The notes beneath the pieces were generated by a model. It did not search any database. It saw nothing but the letters and a program-made list of their open reading frames with translations, and was not told the DNA's origin. Source: Stenotrophomonas tumulicola (GTDB lineage: Bacteria; Pseudomonadota; Gammaproteobacteria; Xanthomonadales; Xanthomonadaceae). Taken from it: DNA of 64,000 nucleotides. The position numbers and the translations under genes were made by a program. Shown in pieces: positions 17,313-26,904 of the stretch; positions within the stretch are counted from its first letter, which is position 1; the number at the start of each line of letters is the position of its first letter. Location: contig NZ_JACGXS010000012.1 of assembly GCF_014117215.1 (NCBI RefSeq), positions 1 through 64,000 on the forward strand, written 5' to 3'.

Positions 17313-19190
17313 ATGGCAGCTAAATATTGCGATCTGGTCATGAAGGGCGGCATCACCAGCGGCATCGTGTATCCCAACGCGGTGCTGGCGCTGGCGAAGG
17401 AGTACCGGTTCAAGAGCATCGGCGGCACGTCGGCCGGCGCCATCGCGGCGGCGGTCGCCGCCGCCGCCGCATTGGGCGACCGCCGTCGCCATGCAGGCGA
17501 GGTGCTGGAGGCCGGGGCCGGCTTCGCCGGGCTGGTCGAGGTTTCCGCGCAGTTGTCGCGGCGTGGCTTCATCTATGGCCTGTTCCAGCCCGCGCGCGGC
17601 GCACGGGCGGCCTACCGCCTGCTGGTGGTGCTGGCCAGCCATGCCGGCTGGCCGCGCAAGGTGTTCTGCGTGCTGGCTGCCGTGTTCACCATCGCGCCCT
17701 TCGAGGTGCTGCTGTCGTTGGCCGCGCTGCTGGGCCTTGGTGCATGGGCGGGGGGCCTGTCCGGCGTGCTGGCCACGCTGTTGCCCTCGTTGCTGTGCGC
17801 TTACGGTGCCGGGGTGGCGGGTGCCTTGCTGCGGGTGGCGCGGGTGGCGCGCGGCAACCTGCTGGGCCTGTGCACGGGACGCAGCGATGGCCCGCTGCGG
17901 CCGGCATTGACCGACTGGCTGCATGGCAGCCTGCAACGGCTGGCCGGAAAACCGGCGGACGAACCATTGACCTTCGCCGACCTGCACGCCGCGCCGCGCT
18001 ACGCCGATGAGCCGGCGGATCCGCGCGCGATCACCCTGCAGATGATCAGCACCTGCGTATCGCACAACGAGCCGCGCACGCTGCCGTTCACCGACGGCTG
18101 CTTCTGGTTCCTGCGCGAGGAATTCGAGCGACTGTTCCCATCCAGCGTAGTGGACTGGCTGGTGCGGCATGCAGGCTCCAGCGAGGAAGTGGAAGGGCAG
18201 CGCTATTACCAGCTGCCGCCCGACGAGCAGTTGCCGGTGCTGGTGGCCACGCGCATGAGCCTGAGCTTTCCGCTGCTGATCAGTGCCGTGCCACTGCACG
18301 AGCCGGCACGCCGGCAGCGGCGTGCGCAGGCCAGTTCGGCCGAACCCGGACGCCGCGGCCATAACGTCGCCGACAGCATGGAGGGACTGACCAGCAGTGG
18401 CGGTGGCGCGACGTCGACCATCGCCGGCTTCCGCCTGTGCTGGTTCTCCGATGGTGGCATCAGCAGCAATTTCCCCATCCACCTGTTCGATGCCGCGTTG
18501 CCGCGTTGGCCGACCTTCGCGATCAACCTGGTCTACCCGACCCAGGCCGAAGAACTGGATGAGGGGCTTGCGCCGGACGAAGCGCTGCAACGCGCGGTGG
18601 TCCGCCCGCGTGGCAACCGCGAGGGCTGGCAGCGCGGCTATCGGGATATCGCCTCGCCGCTTGCGGCTACTGAGCTGGCGCGCTTCCTGTTCGCGGTGGT
18701 GGCCACCATGCAGAACTGGCGCGACCTGCTGCAGGCGCGCGCGCCCGGGTATCGCGACCGCATCGTCAACGTGGTGCTGGAAGGCGACGAAGGCGGCATG
18801 AATCTGGACATGCCGCAGGAAGTGCTCGGTCGCATCGCGGAAAAAGGCACGCTGGCCGGGCAACGCTTCTGTGCGTTCTCGTTCGACAACCATTACTGGG
18901 TGCGTTGGCGCAACCTGGCCTCGGCCTACCAGCGCTACACGCTGGAAGTGTCGCGTACCGATGATCCGGCGCAACAGGTGGTCGCCTACCGCGCCGTCTA
19001 TTCCAGCGTGGCCAGTGGACAACCCGCGCCGCCGTCCTACCCCTTGGGCTCGCAGGAAAAGCAGCGCGAATCCCAGGCGCTGTATGCGCGGATGGCCGAG
19101 CAGGGTGCTACCTGGGAGGATCTTGGCCCCGATCTGACCGACGGTGCGCCGCGGCCATTACCGCAGATGAAGGTGACGCCGATCTACTAG
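17313..19190 (+). CDS. Large patatin-like phospholipase with an inserted membrane region
   Basis: A 625-residue protein with a patatin catalytic site. The oxyanion-hole loop KGGITSG lies at residues 11-17, the nucleophile elbow GTSAG at 38-42 (Ser40), and the catalytic Asp380 in SDGGISSNFP. The distance between Ser and Asp is much longer than in small patatins. The insert contains hydrophobic segments around residues 110-190 (VFCVLAAVFTIAPFEVLLSLAALLGLG; LSGVLATLLPSLLCAYGAGVAGALL), suggesting membrane association. The ATG at 17313 has GTGGAGGGG upstream and places the catalytic loop at the very N terminus. The TAG stop is immediately followed by a degenerate REP. Phospholipase or acyl-hydrolase activity is likely; substrate and role are unknown. 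Confidence 0.85.
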   Translation: MAAKYCDLVMKGGITSGIVYPNAVLALAKEYRFKSIGGTSAGAIAAAVAAAAALGDRRRHAGEVLEAGAGFAGLVEVSAQLSRRGFIYGLFQPARGARAAYRLLVVLASHAGWPRKVFCVLAAVFTIAPFEVLLSLAALLGLGAWAGGLSGVLATLLPSLLCAYGAGVAGALLRVARVARGNLLGLCTGRSDGPLRPALTDWLHGSLQRLAGKPADEPLTFADLHAAPRYADEPADPRAITLQMISTCVSHNEPRTLPFTDGCFWFLREEFERLFPSSVVDWLVRHAGSSEEVEGQRYYQLPPDEQLPVLVATRMSLSFPLLISAVPLHEPARRQRRAQASSAEPGRRGHNVADSMEGLTSSGGGATSTIAGFRLCWFSDGGISSNFPIHLFDAALPRWPTFAINLVYPTQAEELDEGLAPDEALQRAVVRPRGNREGWQRGYRDIASPLAATELARFLFAVVATMQNWRDLLQARAPGYRDRIVNVVLEGDEGGMNLDMPQEVLGRIAEKGTLAGQRFCAFSFDNHYWVRWRNLASAYQRYTLEVSRTDDPAQQVVAYRAVYSSVASGQPAPPSYPLGSQEKQRESQALYARMAEQGATWEDLGPDLTDGAPRPLPQMKVTPIY

Positions 19191-19235
19191 CGGCGCGCCA
19201 TGGCAGCGCGTTCGCCGAGCATGGCTCGGCGCTAC
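19188..19235. repeat. Degenerate REP pair overlapping the patatin stop codon
   Basis: The patatin TAG stop is the TAG of a degraded GTAG-like end (CTAGCGGCGCGCC). It faces a well-preserved inverted palindrome at 19213-19235 ending GCGCTAC. The pair fills the gap between two convergent genes. Confidence 0.65.
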
Positions 19236-19244
19236 ATCCGGATG

Positions 19245-20615
19245 TCAGCGCCGTCCCGGCAACTGCGGGAACGCGCGCTGCATGCAGTCTTCGCGTGGGC
19301 ACACACGGCAACCCGGACCGATGGATACCGAGTTGCCGGGGCGCTGGATATCCAGCCCGTTCGCATAGACCAGGCGCTCGGCATGCTGCAGGTCGCAGCC
19401 CAGTGCCACGGCAAAGGTCTTGCGTGGCTGGCCATGGCCGACCGGCCCGCTGCTTACCTGCCGGGCCAGCCAGAAATGGCGGCGGCCGTCGGGCATGCGG
19501 GCGGTCTGGGTCAGGATCCGGCCAGGCTGGTTGAAGGCCTCGTAGACGATCCACAGCGGGCATGATCCGCCCACCTGTGAGAAGTGGAAGTCCGTGGCCG
19601 AATGCCGTTTGGACACGTTGCCGGCGCGATCCACGCGGATGAAGAAGAACGGCAGTCCGGGTGCGCTGCGCCGGGCCAGCGTGCTGAGTCGATGGCAGAC
19701 CGCTTCGAAGCCGACACCGAACTGGTGGGCCAACTGCTCGATGTCATAACCGTTGTGTTCGGCTGCGCGCAGGAACGGCCCATAGGGCATCACCAGTGCA
19801 CCGGCGAAATAGTTGGACAGGCCGATGCGCGCCTGCGCGATGCGTTCGTCATCGCCAAAGCCGGCGCGCGCGATCACGGCATCGACCTGGCCGCCATGGC
19901 CGCGCAGTGCCAGCTCGGCCGCCATCTGGAAGGCCTGCTGGCCTGGTTCCAGGTAGTCGGGAAGCCACAACGTGCGGGCCTGCGCGTCGAACAGGCGCTT
20001 TTCGCGCCCGGCGCGTAGCGGCGCCACCTCGACGATGACGCCGTGGCGATCAGCCAGCAGTTGCCGCAGGCGTGGCGCTACGTGGCCCGGGGCCAGCCCC
20101 CATTCGGTGAACAGCTGTTCGGCCAGTTCGTCCAGTTCGGGGATGTGGTTGTGCATGCGGTTGAAGAAGTCGCGCACCTGGTCACCGGCTGGCAGGCTCA
20201 TGCCCGCCCCGGGCTCGCCGAGCTGGAACTCCAGCGCCGCCGCATGCTCGCGCAGGGCCAGGTGGCGGCGGTGCAGGTCGAGCAGCGCGTTGCTGACCTG
20301 CGGCAGGTTGCCGGCCAAGGTACGCAGTTCGTGGGCGCTGACGTCGGCCAGGCCCAGGTCGCGCAGGGTCTGGCCCAGCGCGTCCTGCAGCGCGGCTGGC
20401 GCATCGGCGTCGAACAGCCCGGAAAGCTCGCCGAGGACATCGCGTAACCGTTCCTGTACGGCCGGCGTCAGGGGGCGCTTGTTGCGCTCGATCTGGTTCA
20501 GGTAGCTGGCCGACACGCCCAGGGCCTGTGCCAGCTGGGCCTGCGTGTAGCCGTGCTGGGTGCGGAGCTTCGTCAGCCGAAGCCCCATCTGGCGCTGGGA
20601 AGGACTGTCATTCAC
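19245..20615 (-). CDS. XRE-family regulator of short-chain acyl metabolism (ScfR/PrpR/RamB-like)
   Basis: About 456 residues. An N-terminal Cro/CI HTH (GYTQAQLAQALGVSASYLNQIERNKRPL) is followed by an IrrE/ImmA-like region (residues about 170-280) and a DUF2083-type C-terminal domain with conserved cysteines (GPGCRVCPREDC). This architecture is shared by PrpR, RamB and ScfR, which respond to propionyl-, acetyl- or related acyl-CoA. I used a GTG at 20615 (VNDSPSQRQ); an ATG at 20588 is the alternative. The frame stays open through the antisense of mmsA, which I do not believe. Divergence from the valine-degradation operon suggests it controls that operon. Confidence 0.88.
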   Translation of the reverse strand: MNDSPSQRQMGLRLTKLRTQHGYTQAQLAQALGVSASYLNQIERNKRPLTPAVQERLRDVLGELSGLFDADAPAALQDALGQTLRDLGLADVSAHELRTLAGNLPQVSNALLDLHRRHLALREHAAALEFQLGEPGAGMSLPAGDQVRDFFNRMHNHIPELDELAEQLFTEWGLAPGHVAPRLRQLLADRHGVIVEVAPLRAGREKRLFDAQARTLWLPDYLEPGQQAFQMAAELALRGHGGQVDAVIARAGFGDDERIAQARIGLSNYFAGALVMPYGPFLRAAEHNGYDIEQLAHQFGVGFEAVCHRLSTLARRSAPGLPFFFIRVDRAGNVSKRHSATDFHFSQVGGSCPLWIVYEAFNQPGRILTQTARMPDGRRHFWLARQVSSGPVGHGQPRKTFAVALGCDLQHAERLVYANGLDIQRPGNSVSIGPGCRVCPREDCMQRAFPQLPGRR

Positions 20616-20694
20616 AAAATTAACAACAATCGCCTTGCTGGTTGGCCAGATTAAGCGGATACGGGCCAGAAATCGAGTGTTCCGCTGTGAATAA

Positions 20695-20712
20695 TGCAAA
20701 GCATCTTTCGCA
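20695..20712. promoter_or_regulatory. Candidate operator upstream of mmsA
   Basis: An imperfect palindrome, TGCAAAG followed by CTTTCGCA with three bases between, lies 14 bases before the mmsA ATG. RamB/PrpR-type regulators bind TTTGCAAA-like sites, so this is a candidate site for the divergent XRE regulator. Support is by resemblance only. Confidence 0.3.
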
Positions 20713-20726
20713 CCCCTGGGAATGTC

Positions 20727-22232
20727 ATGACCGTTGCAGCGCCCCGCGTCCGCCTGTTGATCGATGGTCAGTTCATCGAGTCGTCCACGTCCCACTGGCA
20801 GGACGTCATCAACCCGGCCACCCAGGACGTCCTGGCCAAGGTGCCGTTTGCCACCGTCGGTGAAGTCGACGCCGCCGTTGCCGCCGCCAAGGAAGCGTTC
20901 AAGACCTGGCGCAAGACGCCCATCGGCACCCGCGCACGCATCTTCCTGAAGTACCAGCAGTTGATCCGCGAGCACATGAGCGAGCTGGCGCACACCCTGA
21001 GCGCCGAACAGGGCAAGACCGTGCCCGATGCCGAAGGCGATGTGTTCCGCGGCCTGGAAGTGGTCGAGCACGCCGCGGCCATCGGCAACCTGCAGCTGGG
21101 CGAGCTGGCCAACAACGTCGCCAACGGCGTGGACACCTACACGCTGCTGCAGCCACTGGGCGTATGCGCAGGCATCACCCCGTTCAACTTCCCGGCGATG
21201 ATCCCGCTGTGGATGTTCCCGATGGCCATCGCAACGGGCAACACCTTCATCCTCAAGCCATCCGAGCAGGACCCGATGGTCACCATGCGCCTGGTCGAAC
21301 TGGCGCTGGAGGCGGGCATCCCCAAGGGCGTGCTCAACGTCGTCCACGGTGGCGAGGAAGTGGTCAATGCGATCTGCGACCACCCGGACATCAAGGCGGT
21401 TTCGTTCGTCGGTTCCACCCGCGTCGGCACCCACGTCTACAACCGTGCCTCGCTGGCCGGCAAGCGCGTGCAATGCATGATGGGCGCCAAGAACCACGCC
21501 GTGGTGCTGCCGGACGCCAACAAGGAACAGAGCCTCAACGCCATGGTCGGTGCCGCCTTCGGTGCCGCGGGCCAGCGTTGCATGGCCGCCTCCACCCTGG
21601 TGCTGGTCGGTGAAGCGCGCGAGTGGGTGCCGGACCTGGTGGCCAAGGCGAAGACGCTGAAGGTCAGCGCCGGCTCGGTGGCAGGCACCGATGTCGGCCC
21701 GGTGATCTCCTGCAGTGCCCGCGAGCGTGTCGAAAACCTGATCGCCTCGGGCGTGGAGCAGGGCGCCACGCTGGTGCTGGATGGCCGCAACCCGCAGGTG
21801 GACGGTTTCGAGAAGGGCAATTTCGTCGGCCCGACCATCTTCTCCGGCGTCAAGCCGGGCATGCGCGTGTACGACGAGGAAATCTTCGGGCCGGTGCTGG
21901 TGATCCTGGAAGTGGAGACGCTGGACGACGCCATCGCACTGGTCAACAGCAACCCGAACGGCAACGGCACGGCGGTGTTCACCCAGTCCGGCGCAGCCGC
22001 ACGGAAGTTCCAGGAAGACATCGATGTCGGCCAGGTCGGCATCAACGTGCCGATCCCGGTGCCGGTGCCGCTGTTCTCGTTCACCGGTTCGCGCGCATCG
22101 AAGCTGGGCGACCTCGGTCCGTACGGCAAGCAGGTGGTGATGTTCTACACCCAGACCAAGACCATCACCGCACGCTGGTTCGACGACGAGACGCTGGGCC
22201 ACGGCGTCAACACCACCATCAGCTTGAAGTAA
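20727..22232 (+). CDS. mmsA: Methylmalonate-semialdehyde dehydrogenase (CoA-acylating)
   Basis: A 501-residue aldehyde dehydrogenase converting (methyl)malonate semialdehyde to propionyl-/acetyl-CoA, the last step of valine degradation. NAD-binding and family motifs are present ([26 protein letters not shown]). The catalytic Cys lies in [13 protein letters not shown], the MmsA version of the motif. The ATG at 20727 was chosen over an upstream in-frame ATG at 20694 because [16 protein letters not shown] is the family start. It is the first gene of a five-gene operon. Confidence 0.95.
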   Translation: MTVAAPRVRLLIDGQFIESSTSHWQDVINPATQDVLAKVPFATVGEVDAAVAAAKEAFKTWRKTPIGTRARIFLKYQQLIREHMSELAHTLSAEQGKTVPDAEGDVFRGLEVVEHAAAIGNLQLGELANNVANGVDTYTLLQPLGVCAGITPFNFPAMIPLWMFPMAIATGNTFILKPSEQDPMVTMRLVELALEAGIPKGVLNVVHGGEEVVNAICDHPDIKAVSFVGSTRVGTHVYNRASLAGKRVQCMMGAKNHAVVLPDANKEQSLNAMVGAAFGAAGQRCMAASTLVLVGEAREWVPDLVAKAKTLKVSAGSVAGTDVGPVISCSARERVENLIASGVEQGATLVLDGRNPQVDGFEKGNFVGPTIFSGVKPGMRVYDEEIFGPVLVILEVETLDDAIALVNSNPNGNGTAVFTQSGAAARKFQEDIDVGQVGINVPIPVPVPLFSFTGSRASKLGDLGPYGKQVVMFYTQTKTITARWFDDETLGHGVNTTISLK

Positions 22233-22248
22233 CAACGGAGTTCCAGCC

Positions 22249-23415
22249 ATGAGTAACTCGATGACGACGGAACTCGAAGAAGCGCAGCAGGCCTATAGAG
22301 AAGCAGCGCGTGACTTCGCCCAGGCCGAACTGGCGCCGCACGCCGCGCGATGGGATGCGGAGGGCATCTTTCCGCGCGAGGCGATCGCCAAGGCCGGGGA
22401 ACTCGGATTCTGTGGCCTGTACATGGATCCCGAGGTCGGTGGCAGCGGCTTGAGCCGCCTGGACGCCGCCGTCGTCATCGAGGAGCTCGCCAACGTGGAC
22501 CCATCCACTGCGGCTTACATAAGCATCCACAACATGGCGTCGTGGATGGTCTCCACCTGGGGCCAGGACAGCCTGCGTGCTGCCTGGGGCGCGGATCTGT
22601 CAGCCGGTATCAAGCTGGCCTCGTACTGCCTGACCGAACCGGGTGCCGGCTCGGATGCGGCTTCGCTGAAGACCACCGCCGTGCGCGATGGCGACCACTA
22701 CGTGCTCAACGGCTCGAAGGCCTTCATTTCCGGGGCTGGCGCGACCGAACTGCTGGTGGTGATGGCGCGTACCGGTGGTGCCGGTGCAAAGGGCGTCAGC
22801 GCGATCGCGGTGCCTTCCGACCTGCCGGGCATCAGCTTTGGCCGCAAGGAAGAGAAGATGGGCTGGAACAGCCAGCCGACCCGTGGCATCACCTTCGAGA
22901 ACGTGCGTGTGCCGGTCAGCCACCTGCTGGGCGAGGAAGGAGGCGGCTTCAAGCTGGCGATGAAGGGCCTGGATGGCGGCCGCATCAACATCGCCGCCTG
23001 TTCGCTGGGGGCCGCGCAGGGAGCACTGGATGCCGCGCGCCGCTACATGGGTGAGCGTCGCCAGTTCGGCAAGGCACTGGCTGAATTCCAGGCGCTGCAG
23101 TTCAAGCTGGCCGACATGGCCATCGAGCTGGTCGCCGCACGGCAGATGGTCCATTCCGCTGCACGCAAGCTCGATGCCGGCGCCAGCGATGCCACGGTGT
23201 GGTGTGCGATGGCCAAGCGCTTCGCCACCGATGCGGGTTTCTCCATCTGCAACGAATCGCTGCAGATCCATGGTGGCTACGGCTATATCCGCGAATATCC
23301 GATCGAACGCTTGTTGCGTGATTGCCGCGTGCACCAGATCCTGGAAGGCACCAACGAGATCATGCGGGTGATCGTCGCCCGCCATCTGCTCAATACCGAA
23401 GAGGAACTGCGATGA
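22249..23415 (+). CDS. Acyl-CoA dehydrogenase, probably isobutyryl-CoA dehydrogenase
   Basis: A 388-residue FAD enzyme. It has the ACAD signatures CLTEPGAGSDAASLKTTA and QIHGGYGYIREYPIERLLRDCRVHQILEGTNEIMR; the Glu in LEGTNEI is the usual catalytic base position. The operon context (mmsA, hydratase, hydroxyisobutyryl-CoA hydrolase, mmsB) points to isobutyryl-CoA to methacrylyl-CoA. Its stop overlaps the next ATG by four bases. Confidence 0.93.
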   Translation: MSNSMTTELEEAQQAYREAARDFAQAELAPHAARWDAEGIFPREAIAKAGELGFCGLYMDPEVGGSGLSRLDAAVVIEELANVDPSTAAYISIHNMASWMVSTWGQDSLRAAWGADLSAGIKLASYCLTEPGAGSDAASLKTTAVRDGDHYVLNGSKAFISGAGATELLVVMARTGGAGAKGVSAIAVPSDLPGISFGRKEEKMGWNSQPTRGITFENVRVPVSHLLGEEGGGFKLAMKGLDGGRINIAACSLGAAQGALDAARRYMGERRQFGKALAEFQALQFKLADMAIELVAARQMVHSAARKLDAGASDATVWCAMAKRFATDAGFSICNESLQIHGGYGYIREYPIERLLRDCRVHQILEGTNEIMRVIVARHLLNTEEELR

Positions 23416-24209
23416 ACGATTGGCGCAACCACGACCACGTCGGCCTGAAGGTGGAGGCTGACGGCAACGTCGCCGTCATCACCCTGCACAACCCGCCGGC
23501 GCATACCTGGACCGTGCACAGCCTGTCCGCGCTGCGCGACCTGGTGGGTGCGCTCAACGCCGATCGTGACATCTATGCGCTGGTGATCAGCGGCGACGGC
23601 GAGAAATTCTTCTCCGCCGGTGCCGACCTCAACCAGTTCGCGTCCGGCGACAAGGCCGCGGCACGCGAGGCTGCACGCCGCTTTGGCGAGGCGTTCGAGG
23701 CGTTGTCCGGCTTCCGCGGCGTCTCCATCGCCGCCATCAACGGCTATGCCATGGGCGGTGGCCTGGAATGTGCGCTGGCCTGCGATCTGCGCATCATCGA
23801 AGAACACGCACAGGTCGCGTTGCCTGAAGCCACCGTGGGCCTGCTGCCCTGCGCCGGCGGTACGCAGAACCTGCCGCGACTGGTTGGCGAAGGCTGGGCC
23901 AAGCGCATGATCCTGCTCGGTGAGCGCATCGACGCCGATACCGCCGTGCGCATCGGCCTGGCCGAGCAGAAGGCCGGCAAGGGCGAAGGCAAGGCGCTGG
24001 CGCTGGAATGGGCGAAGAAGGCTGGCAGGCAGAGCCCGACCAGCGTCGCCGCCTGCAAGACGCTGGTGCAGTCCACCCGCACCGGTACCCACGCCGCGGC
24101 ACTGGTGGCGGAGCGCGAAGCCTTCGTCGACCTGTTCGACACCGCCGACCAGGTGGAGGGCGTCAGTGCCTTCCTTGAAAAGCGTACGGCGCAGTGGAAG
24201 AACGCATGA
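23412..24209 (+). CDS. Enoyl-CoA hydratase (methacrylyl-CoA hydration)
   Basis: A 265-residue crotonase-fold enzyme with the oxyanion-hole segments FFSAGADLNQF and AINGYAMGGGLECALACDLRI. In this operon it should hydrate methacrylyl-CoA to 3-hydroxyisobutyryl-CoA. The ATG at 23412 lies in an ATGA overlap with the preceding stop; its own stop overlaps the next start in the same way, implying translational coupling. Confidence 0.92.
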   Translation: MNDWRNHDHVGLKVEADGNVAVITLHNPPAHTWTVHSLSALRDLVGALNADRDIYALVISGDGEKFFSAGADLNQFASGDKAAAREAARRFGEAFEALSGFRGVSIAAINGYAMGGGLECALACDLRIIEEHAQVALPEATVGLLPCAGGTQNLPRLVGEGWAKRMILLGERIDADTAVRIGLAEQKAGKGEGKALALEWAKKAGRQSPTSVAACKTLVQSTRTGTHAAALVAEREAFVDLFDTADQVEGVSAFLEKRTAQWKNA

Positions 24210-25387
24210 GCCGGGAAACCGACGTGCGCGTTGAAGAAGCTCCGGTCCTGTTCGAGGAACGAGCCGCTGCCAACGGGACGCGCATCGGTATCGCCACGCT
24301 GAATTCACCGCGCACGCTGAACGGCTTTTCGCTGCCGATGGCGCATCTGTTGCTGGAGCGCCTGCGGGCCTGGTCCAGCGATGACGGCATCGCGTTGATC
24401 GTGCTGCAGGGTGCTGGCGAAAAGGCCTTCTGCGCCGGTGGCGACCTGCACAGCCTGTACCGCAGCATGAAGGCGCATCGCGATGCTGGCAGCACCGATA
24501 TCCGTGACAACGCCTACGCACTGGAGTTCTTCGACGTCGAGTACCGCGTCGACTACCTGATCCATGCCTGCCGCAAGCCGATCCTGTGCTGGGGCCATGG
24601 CATCGTGATGGGCGGCGGCATCGGGCTGATGTCCGGTGCCAGCCACCGCGTGGTCAGCGAGCGCTCCAAGCTGGCGTTCCCGGAAATCACCGTTGGGCTG
24701 TTCCCGGACGTCGGTGGCAGCTGGCTGTTGCAGCGCGTTCCCGGCAACGGCGGCCTGTTCCTGGCATTGACCGGTGCGCTGCTCAACGCCGGCGATGCGA
24801 TCCATGCCGGCCTGGCCGATGTGCATGTCGCCGAGGCACGCCGCGCCGATGTTCTCGATGCCCTGCTGCAGGTGGCGTGGAGTGGCGACAGCGCCGACAG
24901 CCACGCGCGCCTGGACGTGCTGCTGCAGTCTTTCGCCAGCGATGCGCCTGCCGGCCCGTTGTCGACCCATGCGGCGCTGGTCGATGATCTCTGCGCAGGC
25001 GAGGACCTGCCCACCATCGTTGAACGCATCACCGCATTGCAGACCGACGACGGCTGGTTGCAGGCCGCGCAGAAGACGCTGGCGTCCGGCGCGCCCGGTT
25101 CGGCACGGTTGGCTTTCGAGCTGCAGCGTCGCTGTGCCGGTGCACGACTGGCCGATGTCTACCGGCTGGAGTACATCGCCGCACTGCACTGCGCCGCGCA
25201 TGGCGACTTCGCCGAAGGCATCCGTGCGCTGCTGGTCGACAAGGACCGTACGCCCCACTGGCAGCCCGCCACGCTTGCCGCGGCCAGCGCCGAATGGGCT
25301 GCCGGCTTCTTTGATTCTCCCTGGCCCATCGACCAGCATCCGCTGGCCGACCTGGAGGCCACTACTGCTGAAAGGAACCTCGCATGA
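24206..25387 (+). CDS. 3-hydroxyisobutyryl-CoA hydrolase
   Basis: A 393-residue crotonase-superfamily thioesterase. It is longer than hydratases and carries the HIBCH-type block GHGIVMGGGIGLMSGASHRVVSE followed by FPEITVGLFPDVGGSWLLQR. It releases free 3-hydroxyisobutyrate, the substrate of the following mmsB product. It starts at an ATGA overlap (24206) and ends at another (25384-25387). Confidence 0.92.
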   Translation: MSRETDVRVEEAPVLFEERAAANGTRIGIATLNSPRTLNGFSLPMAHLLLERLRAWSSDDGIALIVLQGAGEKAFCAGGDLHSLYRSMKAHRDAGSTDIRDNAYALEFFDVEYRVDYLIHACRKPILCWGHGIVMGGGIGLMSGASHRVVSERSKLAFPEITVGLFPDVGGSWLLQRVPGNGGLFLALTGALLNAGDAIHAGLADVHVAEARRADVLDALLQVAWSGDSADSHARLDVLLQSFASDAPAGPLSTHAALVDDLCAGEDLPTIVERITALQTDDGWLQAAQKTLASGAPGSARLAFELQRRCAGARLADVYRLEYIAALHCAAHGDFAEGIRALLVDKDRTPHWQPATLAAASAEWAAGFFDSPWPIDQHPLADLEATTAERNLA

Positions 25388-26274
25388 GCCGTATTGCATT
25401 CATCGGGTTGGGCAACATGGGCGGTCCGATGGCCGCCAACCTGGCCAAGGCCGGCCACGCCGTACGCGTGTTCGACCTGGTGCCGGCCGCGGTGCAGGCC
25501 GCCGTCGATGCCGGCGCCACGGCGGCTACCTCCGCGCTGGACACGCTGACCGATGCCGAGGTGGTGATCTCGATGCTGCCGGCCAGCCGCCATGTCGAAG
25601 GGGTGTACCTGGGCGAGGATGGCCTGCTGGGTGATATTCCCGGCGGTGCGCTGGTCATCGACTGCAGCACGATCGCCCCGGCCACCGCGCGCAAGGTCTC
25701 CGAAGCGGCCGCCGCACGTGGCCTGCAGATGCTGGATGCGCCGGTTTCCGGCGGTACCGCCGGTGCGTCGGCCGGCACCTTGACCTTCATCGTCGGCGGT
25801 GAAGCAGACGCGCTGGAACGTGCCCGTCCGCTGCTGCAGGCAATGGGCAGGAACATCTTCCATGTGGGCGCCAGCGGCGCCGGACAGGTCGCCAAGCTGT
25901 GCAACAACATGGCCCTGGGCGTGATCATGGCGGTGACTGGCGAATCGATCGCGCTCGGTGTCGCGCACGGGCTGGACCCGAAGGTACTGTCGGACATGAT
26001 GGCAGTCAGCACCGGCCGCAGCTGGGCCACCGAAGTGTGCAACCCGTGGCCGGGCGTGCTGGAGAATGCACCGGCGTCGCGTGGTTACAGCGGCGGGTTC
26101 GGCAGCGACCTGATGCTCAAGGACCTGGGCCTGGCGGTGGAAGCGGCGATGGGCGTGGGCGCGTCGATCCCGCTCGGTGAGCTGGCGCGCAACCTGTATT
26201 CGATGAACCACCAGGCCGGTCGCGGCAAGCTGGATTTCTCCAGCGTGGTGCAGTTGGTCAGCAACGAAAAATAG
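25384..26274 (+). CDS. mmsB: 3-hydroxyisobutyrate dehydrogenase
   Basis: A 296-residue beta-hydroxyacid dehydrogenase. The nucleotide-binding loop is FIGLGNMGGPMAANLAKAGH, the substrate-binding motif DAPVSGGTAGASAGTLTF, and the catalytic Lys sits in GAGQVAKLCNNM. It oxidises 3-hydroxyisobutyrate to methylmalonate semialdehyde, which MmsA then processes. It is the last gene of the operon and is followed by a REP-like element and an intrinsic terminator. Confidence 0.95.
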   Translation: MSRIAFIGLGNMGGPMAANLAKAGHAVRVFDLVPAAVQAAVDAGATAATSALDTLTDAEVVISMLPASRHVEGVYLGEDGLLGDIPGGALVIDCSTIAPATARKVSEAAAARGLQMLDAPVSGGTAGASAGTLTFIVGGEADALERARPLLQAMGRNIFHVGASGAGQVAKLCNNMALGVIMAVTGESIALGVAHGLDPKVLSDMMAVSTGRSWATEVCNPWPGVLENAPASRGYSGGFGSDLMLKDLGLAVEAAMGVGASIPLGELARNLYSMNHQAGRGKLDFSSVVQLVSNEK

Positions 26275-26280
26275 CGATCT

Positions 26281-26308
26281 GGCGGGTGGCGACCGTGGGT
26301 CGTCACGC
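26281..26308. repeat. REP-like element of the GGTGGCGACC family
   Basis: A relative of the elements at 1284-1312 and 32819-32847, starting 7 bases after the mmsB stop codon and followed directly by the operon terminator. Confidence 0.55.
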
Positions 26309-26325
26309 CGCTGACAGCGGTGGGA

Positions 26326-26367
26326 TGGGCGGATGCCCGGTTTCGACCGGCATCCGCCCATTTTTTT
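26326..26367 (+). terminator. Intrinsic terminator of the mms operon
   Basis: A perfect 12-bp stem (TGGGCGGATGCC / GGCATCCGCCCA) with an 11-base loop, followed by seven T residues on the plus strand. It lies between mmsB and the convergent ohr gene, whose stop codon begins three bases later. Confidence 0.9.
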
Positions 26368-26369
26368 CC

Positions 26370-26795
26370 TCAGGCCACGATCAACGTCACGTCGATGTTG
26401 CCGCGGGTGGCGTTGGAGTACGGGCAGACGATGTGGGCCTTCTGCACCAGTTCTTCCAGCTGTTCCCGCGGCACGCCCGGTGCGGCGATGGTCAGCTCGG
26501 CCTCGATGCCGAAGCCGGTCGGGATCTGGCCGATGCCGACGCGGCCGGTGACCGTGGTGTCGGCCGGCAGCGCGACCTTGGCCTGGCCGGCCACGAACTT
26601 CAGCGCGCCCAGGAAGCAGGCCGAATAGCCGGCGGCAAACAGCTGCTCCGGATTGGTGCCCGGGCCGCCAGCGCCGCCGAGTTCGCGCGGGGTGGACAGC
26701 TGGATGTCCAGCACGTTGTCGGAGGACACGGCGCGGCCTTCACGGCCGCCGGTTGCGGTGGCCTGGGCGGTGTACAGAACCTTTTCGATGGACAT
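26370..26795 (-). CDS. ohr: Organic hydroperoxide resistance protein Ohr
   Basis: A 141-residue thiol peroxidase that reduces organic and lipid hydroperoxides using lipoylated proteins. The two reactive cysteines are Cys60 ([13 protein letters not shown]) and Cys124 ([17 protein letters not shown]), both in the exact Ohr motifs. It is divergent from an AraC regulator; no MarR-type OhrR gene is present in the window. Confidence 0.96.
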   Translation of the reverse strand: MSIEKVLYTAQATATGGREGRAVSSDNVLDIQLSTPRELGGAGGPGTNPEQLFAAGYSACFLGALKFVAGQAKVALPADTTVTGRVGIGQIPTGFGIEAELTIAAPGVPREQLEELVQKAHIVCPYSNATRGNIDVTLIVA

Positions 26796-26904
26796 GGCGT
26801 AGTTCCTTCAAGGGATGGCCGGTTGGCCGGTGAAGCGTACTTTGCGCGCATTACACGGACGTATGGCAACATGTAGTCCTTAAAACTTGACGGATCGTCC
26901 AGAC

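Noticed and set aside
20616..22250. N-terminal extension of the XRE regulator to about 1000 residues
   Set aside because: The upstream part is the antisense of mmsA and has no domain; the HTH normally starts at the N terminus.
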